A stretch of DNA of 64,000 nucleotides from Panacibacter microcysteis (GTDB lineage: Bacteria; Bacteroidota; Bacteroidia; Chitinophagales; Chitinophagaceae), in the NCBI RefSeq assembly GCF_015831355.1, contig NZ_JADWYR010000001.1, forward strand, positions 1,612,001-1,676,000, written 5' to 3'. Position numbers and translations under genes: made by a program. The notes under the pieces were generated by a model, which saw only the letters and a program-made list of their open reading frames with translations, was not told the origin of the DNA and searched no databases. Below, piece by piece: positions 27,227-36,770 of the stretch. How positions within the stretch are numbered: the stretch's first letter is position 1; every line of letters starts with the position of its first letter.

Positions 27227-27919
27227 ATGTCAAGCATTATACAATATAAGCACCACGACCGTTTTCTGCTGGCAGTAGATTGTATCATTTTTGGTTTTGA
27301 TGGCGAACGTTTAAAGGCACTTTTTATCAAACGTGGTTTCGAGCCCGAAATTGGAAAATGGTCTTTGATGGGTGGTTTTGTAAACCGGCAGGAAAGCGTG
27401 GAAGCCGCGGCTGCACGTGTGTTACAACAACTAACCGGTCTTGACAATATTTATATGGAACAGATCGGTTGCTTTGGCGATGTTGACAGAGACCCCGGTG
27501 GCCGTGTAATATCCGTAGCTTATTTTGCCCTCATCAACATTGCTGATTACACAGAAAACATGATGCAGGAGCACAATGCCAAATGGTTCACCATCGATAA
27601 AATTCCACAACTGGTATTCGACCATAAAAAAATGGTATTGCTTGCAAAAGAAAGGCTGCAGCAAAAAGTGGCTAACCACCCCATTGGGTTTGAATTGCTG
27701 CCCGAAAAATTTACACTCCGCCAGCTACAAAATTTGTACGAGGCCATTTACGGTAATGAGCTCGACAAAAGAAACTTCACAAGAAAGATTCTTTCGCTCG
27801 ATATACTTCACAAGCTAAACGAGAAAGAAAAAGCCTCTTCCCGCAAAGGCTCTTACTATTTTGTCTTCGATGAAAAGCGGTATAAAAAGCTCGAAACAGA
27901 AGGCGTCAAGTTCATTTAG
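27227..27919 (+). CDS. araR: Nudix-family transcriptional regulator (NrtR/AraR type)
   Basis: A 230-residue protein with an N-terminal Nudix domain (about 10-150) and a C-terminal winged-helix domain (about 150-230, FTLRQLQNLYEAIYGNELDK, RRKILSLDILHKL-like). The Nudix box region GGFVNRQESVEAAAARVLQQ (49-68) lacks the catalytic pattern: RE becomes RV and the EE pair becomes QQ, so hydrolase activity is unlikely and ligand sensing is likely. A Nudix-related AraR controlling arabinose genes has been described in Bacteroides. Position right after the arabinose transporter supports the name; the effector and binding site here are inferred. ATG at 27227 chosen. Confidence 0.85.
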   Translation: MSSIIQYKHHDRFLLAVDCIIFGFDGERLKALFIKRGFEPEIGKWSLMGGFVNRQESVEAAAARVLQQLTGLDNIYMEQIGCFGDVDRDPGGRVISVAYFALINIADYTENMMQEHNAKWFTIDKIPQLVFDHKKMVLLAKERLQQKVANHPIGFELLPEKFTLRQLQNLYEAIYGNELDKRNFTRKILSLDILHKLNEKEKASSRKGSYYFVFDEKRYKKLETEGVKFI

Positions 27920-27972
27920 CATCACCCGTTGTTTATGCACGGTTTTTTGTCGTTAAGCCAGCAGTGGGCTTT

Positions 27973-28010
27973 TATGGCATCGCCTGTTGCCACGCTCGTT
28001 TCAGCGTTCC
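27973..28010 (-). repeat. dispersed intergenic repeat, copy 11 (degenerate)
   Basis: Minus-strand reading: GGAACGCTGAAACGAG, then CGTGGCAACAGGCGATGCCA. The core is altered (GCGTGGC), making this the most diverged copy; the GGCGATGCC flank is intact. Confidence 0.6.
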
Positions 28011-28180
28011 GTTTTTATGGCAGCTGCAGCGCTCCATATCCTTTACACGTTTAATCTCTCACGTTTCCCATCTCCCACAAATCACCCCCTGTCCATACTT
28101 TCTTATCTCTTCCCGCTCTTTTGTAACATATTAGCATCATTAATGGCTAAAATTGCTTTAATTGCCCTGCTTTTTCTACT

Positions 28181-31100
28181 ATGTTGCTGAATAAGAAAAC
28201 GATAGTGTTGCTTTGTCTTGTGCTGTATACGAACCTGTTAACCGCACAGCAACATAATATATACCAGTTTGCACACCTCAATTTTACACAAGGCTTGTCG
28301 CACAACCAGGTTAACTGCGTGTACAAAGACAAAAAGGGTTTTGTTTGGTTTGGTACCATGAGTGGCCTCAACCGTTATGATGGTTACAACATCAAAGTCT
28401 TCCGCCATAAAGACGAAGACTCTACTTCCCTCAACGACGATTTCATTGGCGGCATCTTCGAAGGCCCGGGTAACAAACGCTGGATTCAGACTGGCACAGG
28501 CTTCAGCATCTACGATCAGCAAACAGAAAAATTCGATAACAATACAGGCGCTTACTTTAAAACACATCAGCTTCCCTCCGTCGGTTTGTTCAGTATTGTA
28601 AAGTCTGGCACCGGCTATTGGTTTGCTTATGCAGATAGTGGCCTGTTTTACATCAACCGGCAAAAACTGGCTGCGGTGATTAAAACAGGTATCGGGCTCA
28701 CGTACCCCAATACGCAAGCCATCACAGATGTAAAAGCAGACAGCAAAGGAAATATATGGATCGCAAAACTCAACGGCGAAATTGAACAGGCAGACAGTAA
28801 CGGAACAATAACCAAACGCCTGTCTGTATTGCCGCCGCTTGCAGTCAACGCATATACCGGTTATAAACTATTCATTGATAATGACAATGAACTATGGGTT
28901 TACAGCCGGGGTTCTGTGCCCGGTATATTTCACATCAAACCGCAAAACGGATCTGTCAGGCAATACTCACGCAAATCTGCACCGGTCGCGCTCAACAACG
29001 ATATCGTTACCGGTGTTGTGCAGGATAACAAAGGCCTGCTGTGGATAGCAACAGACCATGGTGGTGTAAACATAATAGACAAGCAGTCGGGAACAATCTT
29101 TACACTGGAAAATAAGTTGTATGACAATACCAGTATTGCCCAAAACAGTCTAAACACCATTTACAAAGACGATCTCGGTATAATATGGCTGGGTACTTAC
29201 AAACAGGGCGTTAGCTATTATCATGAAACCATCTTCAAATTTCACCTTTACCGCCATAAACCTTCAGATATCACCAGCCTGCCATATGATGACATCAACA
29301 AATTTGTGGAAGACGATAAAGGCAATATCTGGATCGGCACTAACGGGGAAGGGCTTGTTTATTATAACAGGTCTGCAAATACCTATAAGCAATACAGGCA
29401 TAATGCCGCAGACAACAGCAGTCTGGCAAACGATGTTATTGTAAGCCTATGGATCGACCATACAAACAAATTATGGATCGGCACTTATTTCGGCGGCCTC
29501 GATTGTTTTGATGGCACTTCCTTCAAACATTTCAGGCATAACGATGCAGACACAAACTCATTGTCAGATGACCGGGTCTGGGACATATTTGAAGACTCTT
29601 ACAAAAATCTTTGGATTGGCACTTTCGAGAATGGGCTGGACCGGTACGACAGGGAGAAAAATGTATTTGTGCATTACAGGCCAGGGCAGCAGGGTTCTGT
29701 ACATGCCAGGTATGTTACCCAAATAATCGAAGATAAACAACAACAACTCTGGCTTGCTACTGCTTATGGTATAGACAGGCTCGACAGGCAAAAAAACGAG
29801 TTTGTACACTACAACAATGCAGGCAACAAACTCAGTAACGATAATGTGATCTTTATACTCTCCGATAGCCGTGGGCTGCTTTGGGCCGGTACAAGAGATG
29901 GCTTGAATGTATTGAACCCCGTAAACCGCCGGTTCCAGGTATTCAGAACAACAGATGGCCTTGCAGACAATACCATACTTAGTTTGCTGGAAGATGAAGC
30001 CGGCAGCCTCTGGGCTAGTACGCCAAACGGCATCTCGAGGATTGAAGTATCCGGCAATGTTGCTTCGGGTATTACCATTAACTGTAAAAACTACGATGAG
30101 CTCGATGGCCTGCAGGGCAAAGAGTTCAACCAGAAAGCAGTGCTTAAAACAAGCCGCGGAGAACTGGTATTCGGTGGCGCCAATGGCTTCAATATTTTTA
30201 AGCCTTCAGATATAAAAAGCAACAGCAGTATACCGGCTATTGCTTTTACAAACCTGCAGGTGTTTAACAGGAATATAGAGGCAGGCGGTAAATTAAATAA
30301 ACAGGTGATCATTAATGAAGCAATACCCCAAACAAAGACAATCACGCTCAGGTATAATGAAAATATTTTCTCGCTGGAATTTGCAGCATTAAGCTACATC
30401 AACACATTAAAAAATAAATACGCATACAAACTCGAAGGCTTTAATGCCGACTGGGTTTATACAGATGGATATTCAAGAAAAGTAACCTATACCAACCTCG
30501 ATCCCGGTGAATATACATTTCGTGTAAAAGCGTCTAACAACGATGGTGTATGGAACGAAGAGGGCATAGCGGTAAAAATAATTGTGTTGCCACCATTCTG
30601 GCAAACACCACTGGCTTATGTGTTATATGTGCTTGCTATAGTAGCTGTGCTGTTTTTTGCAAGACGAATAACCATCCGGCGGGCAAAAATGCGTTTTGCA
30701 CTCGAGCAGGAAAGGAAAGAAGCACAGCGCATGCACGAGCTCGATATGATGAAGATCCGGTTCTTTACAAATGTGAGCCACGAGTTTAGAACACCGCTTT
30801 CTCTTATACTGGCACCCGTGGATAAGCTCATACGCTCTGCCGCAGACCCGCTGCAAAAACAACAGTACCAGCTCATCAACAGGAATGCAAGAAGATTGCT
30901 CAACCTTGTAAACCAGTTGCTCGATTTTCGCAAAATGGAAGTGCAGGAGCTAAAGCTACACGCTACTGAAGGCGATATTGCCAGGTTTATCAGGAACATT
31001 TCTTATTCGTTTACAGACATAGCCGAAAAAAAGAACATCCGGTTTTCGTATGAGTCAGAAGTAGAATCGCTGCAAACAAAGTTCGACCACGATAAAATCG

Positions 31101-32326
31101 AACGCATACTGTTTAACCTGTTATCAAACGCTTTTAAGTTTACACCGGAAAACGGGAGTGTGGCAGTGGAGTTGAACGCTACCAAAACCACAGATAATAC
31201 CATGCTTGAAATAAAAATAAAAGATACAGGTATCGGTATTCCACCAGCCAAGCAACAAAAGATCTTCGAAAGATTTTTCCAGAACGAAGTGCCCGGTTCT
31301 ATGGTAAACCAGGGCAGTGGTATTGGCCTTGCCATTACAAAAGAATTTGTAAAGCTGCACAACGGCACCATAACTGTAGAAAGCGAAGAAGACAATGGCG
31401 CCTGTTTTACGGTAACTATTCCGCTGCAGCCCATAACCGAAGCACAAACAAAAAACAACCGGCAGGAATTATTGCACCAGGCTACCGCCGCACCAAGACA
31501 GGCAATACCCGGCACCGTAAAAAAGGCTACTGTGCTCATTGTTGAAGACAACGACGATTTTCTTTTTTACCTGAAAGATAACCTCAATGAGCACTACAAT
31601 ATTGCCGAGGCCTCCGATGGTAAAGAGGGTTGGCAAAAAGCACTTGCCATACACCCGGATATTATCGTTAGCGATATCAGCATGCCCGTAATGGACGGCA
31701 TAGAGCTTTGTAAAAAAATAAAGCAGGATGCACGTACCAAACATATACCCGTGGTGCTGCTTACAGCACTTGCCGGCGAAGAACAACAACTGCGCGGTCT
31801 CGAAACAGGCGCTGCAGATTACATGTCCAAGCCGTTTAATTTCGAAATACTGCTCAGGCGTATCCGCAACCTGTTATCCCAAAACGAATCGCTCAAACAA
31901 ACCTTTGCCAAACAGGTAGAAGTTAAAACCACCGATATAAAACTCAGTTCGCCCGATGAAAAATTTGTGCAGGATGCACTGGCCATTACCGAAAAAAACA
32001 TCTCCAATGCAGATTTTTCTGTTGAAGAGCTCAGCCGCGCCTTACTCATGAGCCGCGTGGCTGTTTACAAACGCCTCTTTGCGTTAACCGGTAAAACACC
32101 CATTGAATTTATTCGCGCTGTAAGGCTGCAGCGGGCGGCACAATTACTGGAGCAATCTAATATGACAGTGGCAGAAGTGGCCTACGAAACCGGTTTCAAC
32201 AACCCCAAGTATTTCTCAAAATATTTCAAAGTACACTACGGCGTATTGCCTTCCGCATATGTTGCCTCAAAAAAGGCCGCAACAACCAATGCCGGGCCGG
32301 GCAGGCAAACAGAACACAATGCATAA
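28181..32326 (+). CDS. hybrid two-component system regulator (HTCS)
   Basis: A 1381-residue one-chain signalling protein: signal peptide, about 14 beta-propeller repeats (Reg_prop, e.g. GLSHNQVNCVYKDKKGFVWF), a Y_Y_Y domain near 720-790, one membrane span at about 805-830, a histidine kinase with His867 in VSHEFRTPLSLIL, an ATPase domain (DTGIGIPPAKQQKIFERFF), a receiver with phosphoacceptor Asp1165 in VSDISMPVMDG, and a C-terminal AraC-type DNA-binding domain. Such proteins sense oligosaccharides in the periplasm and activate adjacent PUL genes. The susC/D operon starts about 1.1 kb downstream, so an arabinan fragment is the likely ligand. Confidence 0.95.
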   Translation: MLLNKKTIVLLCLVLYTNLLTAQQHNIYQFAHLNFTQGLSHNQVNCVYKDKKGFVWFGTMSGLNRYDGYNIKVFRHKDEDSTSLNDDFIGGIFEGPGNKRWIQTGTGFSIYDQQTEKFDNNTGAYFKTHQLPSVGLFSIVKSGTGYWFAYADSGLFYINRQKLAAVIKTGIGLTYPNTQAITDVKADSKGNIWIAKLNGEIEQADSNGTITKRLSVLPPLAVNAYTGYKLFIDNDNELWVYSRGSVPGIFHIKPQNGSVRQYSRKSAPVALNNDIVTGVVQDNKGLLWIATDHGGVNIIDKQSGTIFTLENKLYDNTSIAQNSLNTIYKDDLGIIWLGTYKQGVSYYHETIFKFHLYRHKPSDITSLPYDDINKFVEDDKGNIWIGTNGEGLVYYNRSANTYKQYRHNAADNSSLANDVIVSLWIDHTNKLWIGTYFGGLDCFDGTSFKHFRHNDADTNSLSDDRVWDIFEDSYKNLWIGTFENGLDRYDREKNVFVHYRPGQQGSVHARYVTQIIEDKQQQLWLATAYGIDRLDRQKNEFVHYNNAGNKLSNDNVIFILSDSRGLLWAGTRDGLNVLNPVNRRFQVFRTTDGLADNTILSLLEDEAGSLWASTPNGISRIEVSGNVASGITINCKNYDELDGLQGKEFNQKAVLKTSRGELVFGGANGFNIFKPSDIKSNSSIPAIAFTNLQVFNRNIEAGGKLNKQVIINEAIPQTKTITLRYNENIFSLEFAALSYINTLKNKYAYKLEGFNADWVYTDGYSRKVTYTNLDPGEYTFRVKASNNDGVWNEEGIAVKIIVLPPFWQTPLAYVLYVLAIVAVLFFARRITIRRAKMRFALEQERKEAQRMHELDMMKIRFFTNVSHEFRTPLSLILAPVDKLIRSAADPLQKQQYQLINRNARRLLNLVNQLLDFRKMEVQELKLHATEGDIARFIRNISYSFTDIAEKKNIRFSYESEVESLQTKFDHDKIERILFNLLSNAFKFTPENGSVAVELNATKTTDNTMLEIKIKDTGIGIPPAKQQKIFERFFQNEVPGSMVNQGSGIGLAITKEFVKLHNGTITVESEEDNGACFTVTIPLQPITEAQTKNNRQELLHQATAAPRQAIPGTVKKATVLIVEDNDDFLFYLKDNLNEHYNIAEASDGKEGWQKALAIHPDIIVSDISMPVMDGIELCKKIKQDARTKHIPVVLLTALAGEEQQLRGLETGAADYMSKPFNFEILLRRIRNLLSQNESLKQTFAKQVEVKTTDIKLSSPDEKFVQDALAITEKNISNADFSVEELSRALLMSRVAVYKRLFALTGKTPIEFIRAVRLQRAAQLLEQSNMTVAEVAYETGFNNPKYFSKYFKVHYGVLPSAYVASKKAATTNAGPGRQTEHNA

Positions 32327-32398
32327 GTTACCAGCCGGCCCTTTAACCAGCGTTATGCAAGCGTCATTGTATTATTTGTTTTTCAGCAGTAGTTTTTC

Positions 32399-32435
32399 AT
32401 GGCATCGCCGGTTGTGTCACTCCCTTCAGGGTTCC
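32399..32435 (-). repeat. dispersed intergenic repeat, copy 12 (GTGACAC core)
   Basis: Minus-strand: GGAACCCTGAAGGGAGTGAC, then ACAACCGGCGATGCCAT. It lies after the HTCS gene. The left flank is the GGAAC version, not GTACAAG. Confidence 0.75.
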
Positions 32436-32503
32436 TGTTTTATGGCGGCTGTAGTTTCCGGGTGTAGTGGCTTATACCGGGTACAAAACATAACGTACGC
32501 TAT

Positions 32504-33004
32504 TCAACTCCGCAAATAAGCCTGTCGTAAAACCTTCCATGGCCCTCCGTTTTCCTGCTCAATCAGGCTTACTTCGTCAAAATAAAAACTGCCTGGTAAA
32601 TTGTATTGCGCCACCTCTTTAAAAATCTCATCGGTACAAAAACCATTGCGCGGGTGTATAAGCGTTATGTGCGCTGTTGGTATGTGCGGTATTTGCACTA
32701 TCTTTTTGAGAATACCCTCCCGTAGTGCTATAAACGATTGCTGGCCTGGCAATGCCGCCAGCCACAAACCTCTGCCTGCGTCAAACCTTTCGGGCGGGCC
32801 AAACTGTAATTCAAATGCGGCGTAGTTACCATAAAGCATGTTGTGCCACAATTTGTCCGGCTGCGCTATCTCGTTCTCCCGGCAAAGTGTTATATGCGCT
32901 TTGATCAGTGCGTGCTGCAGCGGGTTGTAATGTTGCCTTATTTTCTCAATAATGGCAGCTTGCCGGGGCTGTAAGAACAGTGTAAGTTGTTGTCTTTTCA
33001 TCAT
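32504..33004 (-). CDS. 2'-5' RNA ligase / cyclic phosphodiesterase-like protein
   Basis: A 166-residue protein with the two HxT motifs of the 2H phosphoesterase fold: HITLCREN (first) and HITLIHPRN (second), with the conserved spacing and surrounding beta strands. The upstream in-frame residues beyond about 30 are unlikely to be coding; I chose ATG at 33004 (MMKRQQLTLFLQ), with 33001 equally possible. Family members act on cyclic phosphates or 2'-5' linkages in RNA. It faces opposite to HTCS and susC and has no obvious role in arabinan use. Identity is fair, function unknown. Confidence 0.8.
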   Translation of the reverse strand: MMKRQQLTLFLQPRQAAIIEKIRQHYNPLQHALIKAHITLCRENEIAQPDKLWHNMLYGNYAAFELQFGPPERFDAGRGLWLAALPGQQSFIALREGILKKIVQIPHIPTAHITLIHPRNGFCTDEIFKEVAQYNLPGSFYFDEVSLIEQENGGPWKVLRQAYLRS

Positions 33005-33434
33005 CTTCTGTTGGTATACTCCAATACCGCCATTGCGGTGTATTTGAAACAAATTATACAGTTGGAAACGCCATTTTGCGGTGGCAGTTAACAAAAGATA
33101 CCTTTTAAATAAACATTTTATACCGGTCGGTTAACATTTTGATACCCAAACATAAACATTGTACTCCCCGGTTTTGCTGCTGCTGCCGCTAATTTCAACC
33201 TGTATTGAACCATAGATTTTTTATAACTGATTGCATTGCTTTTTTCGGGATCAAACTGCAACGACTAAGTAAGCTGCTAAGAACGACAGAACCTGGAACT
33301 GCTGAACAAATTTCTGAACGATGAAGTGATTGCGACGCAACCGGCGATGCCATAGAATACTGCTGCCGGTATTACAAAAAATCTTAACGACTGTCTTTGA
33401 TTAACAATTTCTAATAAACACTAATTGTTTGCTT
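33005..33434. other. 430-bp gap before susC
   Basis: No convincing gene is seen. It holds AT-rich sequence, repeat copy 13 and the susC leader. Promoter elements must lie here, but no clear -33/-7 pair could be fixed. Confidence 0.5.
33317..33354 (+). repeat. dispersed intergenic repeat, copy 13 (GCGACGC core, GGCGATGCC flank)
   Basis: AACGATGAAGTGATTGCGAC, then GCAACCGGCGATGCCATA. The left flank is of the GGAAC..TGAA type. Confidence 0.75.
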
Positions 33435-36400
33435 ATGAGAGCAGCTAAAATGGCACGAACAACAAAAGTGCTGCTATGGACTTGCTGGTGTTGCCTTGCA
33501 CTTGCATTTACCACTTCTGCACAAAATGCTACCCGGAAAATTACCGGCACTGTAAAAGACGACAAGGGCGCTCCGTTAAACGGCGTTACCGTCGAAGTAA
33601 AGAAATCGAAACTTTTTGCTGTAACCAACGCATCCGGCGTGTTTTCTTTAACTGTGCCGGACAATGCAACCACGCTGGTAATAAGCTACGTGGGCATGGC
33701 AAAACAGGAAGTCGACATTAGTAAAACGACCGTTGTAGATGTTGCGCTGCAGCCCACTTCTCAAAACCTCAACGATGTGATCGTTATTGGTTATGGTACC
33801 GCCAAAAGGGCAAGTATTACGTCTTCAATTTCGTCTGTTAGTGCGAAGGATATAAAAGACCTGCCTGTCGCGGGTGTAGACCAGGCGCTGCAGGGCAAGG
33901 TTGCCGGTGTAACGGTAACGAACAACAGCGGCCAGCCGGGTGGCGGTGTTGCGCTGCGGGTGCGTGGTATAACCACCATTAACAGCAACGACCCGCTGAT
34001 TGTGATAGACGGTGTATTGTTTCCGTCGAACACAAAAACCAGTTCAGGCTATGCAGGCCTTGGTGGCTCAGACGGCCAGACCGGGAACAGTGTGATGTCT
34101 ACACTGAACCCCAACGATATTGAAACGATCGATGTATTAAAAGATGCATCTGCACAAGCCATCTATGGTTCGCAGGCTGCAAACGGGGTGATCATTATAA
34201 CTACCAAGAAGGGAAAAGTGGGAGAAGGAAAAATTAATTACGATGGTTATGTGGGCCAGTCACAGGTGGCAAAAAAGCTCGACCTGATGAACCTGCGTGA
34301 GTTTGCACAATACCAGAATGAAGTGGCACCCATTGTAGGGCTTACACCCTCAGAAGAATTCAAAGACCCTTCTGTACTGGGCGAGGGCACAGACTGGCAG
34401 GAAGCCATGTTTCGTCATGCAAACATGCAGAACCACCAGCTGAGTTTTTCCGGCGGTAAGGACAAAACAACCTATTACCTGTCGCTCAATTATTTTAACC
34501 AGGAAGGCATTTTGATCGGCTCAGATTTTAAACGTTTCTCCACCCGTTTCAATCTCGATCACCAGTTGAAAAACTGGCTGAAGATTGGCGTAAGCATGAA
34601 CGCTTCCAGAAGTATCCAGAACGTTACGCTGGCAGATGCAGCCGAAGGAACAATCTGGTGGGGTGCAGTACAAAGCCCGCTGATCCCCGTTAAAAACCTT
34701 GATGGTACATGGGGCGGTGGTACCACGATAGGAGGTTTTCAATATGGCCAGGATAACCCTATAGCCAGGAGTAATTACCGTGGTAACAAATCAACCACCT
34801 CGCAGGTATTTGGTAACATTTATGCAGAGCTGCAGTTTTCAAAAAATCTCTCTTTGCGCAATGAGGTGGCCTATACGCTTGGTTTAAATAATAATCTTGC
34901 TTACCAGTATTCAGGAAACATAGGGCCCACCCAATTGCAAAGCCAGATGTTTGATGCCCGTGGAAACAGTTATTATTATGCCGTAAGAAACTACCTCAAC
35001 TACAATAAATACTTTGGCAAACATGCTATAAGCGCTACTGCCGGCCACGAAATACAGTATTCTTATTATGAAGGTATCTCCGGCAAAAAAGTAGACCTCG
35101 CCAATAACATCATTGACCTTAATGCGGGCAACAGTGATAAAGACACATGGGAACTTGGTGGTGGCAAGAGCAACTGGGCCATGGAATCTTACTTTGTGCG
35201 TGGCAGTTATACGTATGACAACCGTTATTCGCTTTCTGTAAGCTTTCGTGCAGATGGTTCTTCCAATTTTGGTCCTAACAACAAATGGGGTTATTTCCCG
35301 GGTGCTTCACTCGGCTGGACAGTTACCAACGAGAAGTTTGCAGAAAACATTAAATCTGTTGTAAACTTTATGAAGATTAGGGTAGGTTATGGTGCCGTGG
35401 GCAATCAGAATCTGCCAGGCGGTGCGCCGAATCCGCCGTATACCTCTGTAATCGGTTTCTGGCCCGGCCCTGTTGGTTTTGGTACGTCAAGCTACCTCAA
35501 CGGTATTACCAATCCAAACCTTAGCTGGGAATCCGTAATTACCAAAAACATTGGTATAGATCTGTCCTTCTTCAAAGGTGCCATAGATCTTAATGTAGAT
35601 GTGTACAGGAAAACAACGTCAGACATGTTACTGTTCCTGACCGGCCCAAGACTCATCGGTGTTGGAGACCAGTGGGATGATCTGAAAGCGCCTGTAGGAA
35701 ACGTTGGACAAATGACCAACTCCGGTGTTGATATCAGCCTTACATCCAACAACATCCGTAAACAAAATTTTTCGTGGAAGACAAACTTCATCTTTTCCAC
35801 CTTTAAAAACAGGCTCGACAATATGGCCGCCTCTACAGCAGGCTTAACCGGTAAAGTATACTACGATAATTATACCATTACCTATACACAGCCCGGCTAT
35901 GCAGTTGGTTCTTTCTTCGGCCTTGTTACAGACGGGTTGTTCCGCACACAGGAAGACCTGGATAACAGCCTGCCACAGTTTGGTTACAGTGTAGACGAGC
36001 AGCATACATGGCTGGGCGATGTACGTTTCAAAGACATCAACGGAGATAAGAAGATTGATGCAAACGACATTACGTTTATCGGCAGCCCGCTGCCAAAATT
36101 CACCTACGGGTTTACCAACACATTCAGCTATAAAGAATTTGACCTGTCGGTTTTCCTGCAGGGTAGCCAGGGCGCAAAGATCTTCAACTTCCTGCGTTGG
36201 CAAACAGAGAAAATGGATAATGCTTTCTATAACCAGACAAGGGCAGTAATGGATCGCTATACCGCAGATAATACTGGTGGAAGCCTGCCACGCTTTACCA
36301 ATCTCAACGTGAACAACGTGTATATGTCAGACCGCTACGTAGAAGATGGCTCATACCTGCGCATACAGAACGTTACATTGGGTTACAGGCTGCCCAAAAA

Positions 36401-36593
36401 CCTGATCAGCAAAGCAAAGATCAGCAATGCAAGATTTTATGTGTCTGTTCAAAATCTTAAAACATTTACCAGCTACAGCGGTTACGATCCTGAGATTGGC
36501 GCATTTAACAACAGTATAAAACTTATGAACGTAGATATGGGCCACTATCCAAATCCACGCACATTCACAGCAGGCTTAAACGTTGAATTTTAA
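33435..36593 (+). CDS. SusC/RagA-type TonB-dependent outer membrane receptor
   Basis: A 1052-residue SusC-like importer. Signal peptide, then a CarboxypepD_reg-like domain (about 30-105, KITGTVKDDKGAPLNGVTVE), a plug with VIVIGYGTAKRASITSSISS and GVITTKKG-like ending (NGVIIITTKKGK), and a large beta barrel with GLVTDGLFRTQEDLD, DINGDKKIDANDITFIGSPL and a C-terminal strand ending AGLNVEF. It would take up arabino-oligosaccharides across the outer membrane using TonB. ATG at 33435 chosen over the upstream TTG. It forms an operon with SusD-like and IPT genes downstream. Confidence 0.95.
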   Translation: MRAAKMARTTKVLLWTCWCCLALAFTTSAQNATRKITGTVKDDKGAPLNGVTVEVKKSKLFAVTNASGVFSLTVPDNATTLVISYVGMAKQEVDISKTTVVDVALQPTSQNLNDVIVIGYGTAKRASITSSISSVSAKDIKDLPVAGVDQALQGKVAGVTVTNNSGQPGGGVALRVRGITTINSNDPLIVIDGVLFPSNTKTSSGYAGLGGSDGQTGNSVMSTLNPNDIETIDVLKDASAQAIYGSQAANGVIIITTKKGKVGEGKINYDGYVGQSQVAKKLDLMNLREFAQYQNEVAPIVGLTPSEEFKDPSVLGEGTDWQEAMFRHANMQNHQLSFSGGKDKTTYYLSLNYFNQEGILIGSDFKRFSTRFNLDHQLKNWLKIGVSMNASRSIQNVTLADAAEGTIWWGAVQSPLIPVKNLDGTWGGGTTIGGFQYGQDNPIARSNYRGNKSTTSQVFGNIYAELQFSKNLSLRNEVAYTLGLNNNLAYQYSGNIGPTQLQSQMFDARGNSYYYAVRNYLNYNKYFGKHAISATAGHEIQYSYYEGISGKKVDLANNIIDLNAGNSDKDTWELGGGKSNWAMESYFVRGSYTYDNRYSLSVSFRADGSSNFGPNNKWGYFPGASLGWTVTNEKFAENIKSVVNFMKIRVGYGAVGNQNLPGGAPNPPYTSVIGFWPGPVGFGTSSYLNGITNPNLSWESVITKNIGIDLSFFKGAIDLNVDVYRKTTSDMLLFLTGPRLIGVGDQWDDLKAPVGNVGQMTNSGVDISLTSNNIRKQNFSWKTNFIFSTFKNRLDNMAASTAGLTGKVYYDNYTITYTQPGYAVGSFFGLVTDGLFRTQEDLDNSLPQFGYSVDEQHTWLGDVRFKDINGDKKIDANDITFIGSPLPKFTYGFTNTFSYKEFDLSVFLQGSQGAKIFNFLRWQTEKMDNAFYNQTRAVMDRYTADNTGGSLPRFTNLNVNNVYMSDRYVEDGSYLRIQNVTLGYRLPKNLISKAKISNARFYVSVQNLKTFTSYSGYDPEIGAFNNSIKLMNVDMGHYPNPRTFTAGLNVEF

Positions 36594-36607
36594 AAAAAGA
36601 AAGAAGT

Positions 36608-36664
36608 TTTATGAACCGGGCAGATGAATAAGCATGAAGCTTCTGTTGCGTCGCACACTTGTAC
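36608..36664 (-). repeat. dispersed intergenic repeat, copy 14 (long form)
   Basis: Minus-strand core GTACAAGTGTGCGACGCAAC (36645-36664), then AGAAGCTTCATGCTTATTC and tail CCCGGTTCATAAAA abutting the susC stop. Confidence 0.85.
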
Positions 36665-36770
36665 TGTATCGCATGATGCAACAATGCAACCAGCGTACCA
36701 ATAGCAGGCGCCACTGCAACACACGTCAACCGGGCAAAAAACTTTAGTGTAAACAACAAACCGTTATACA

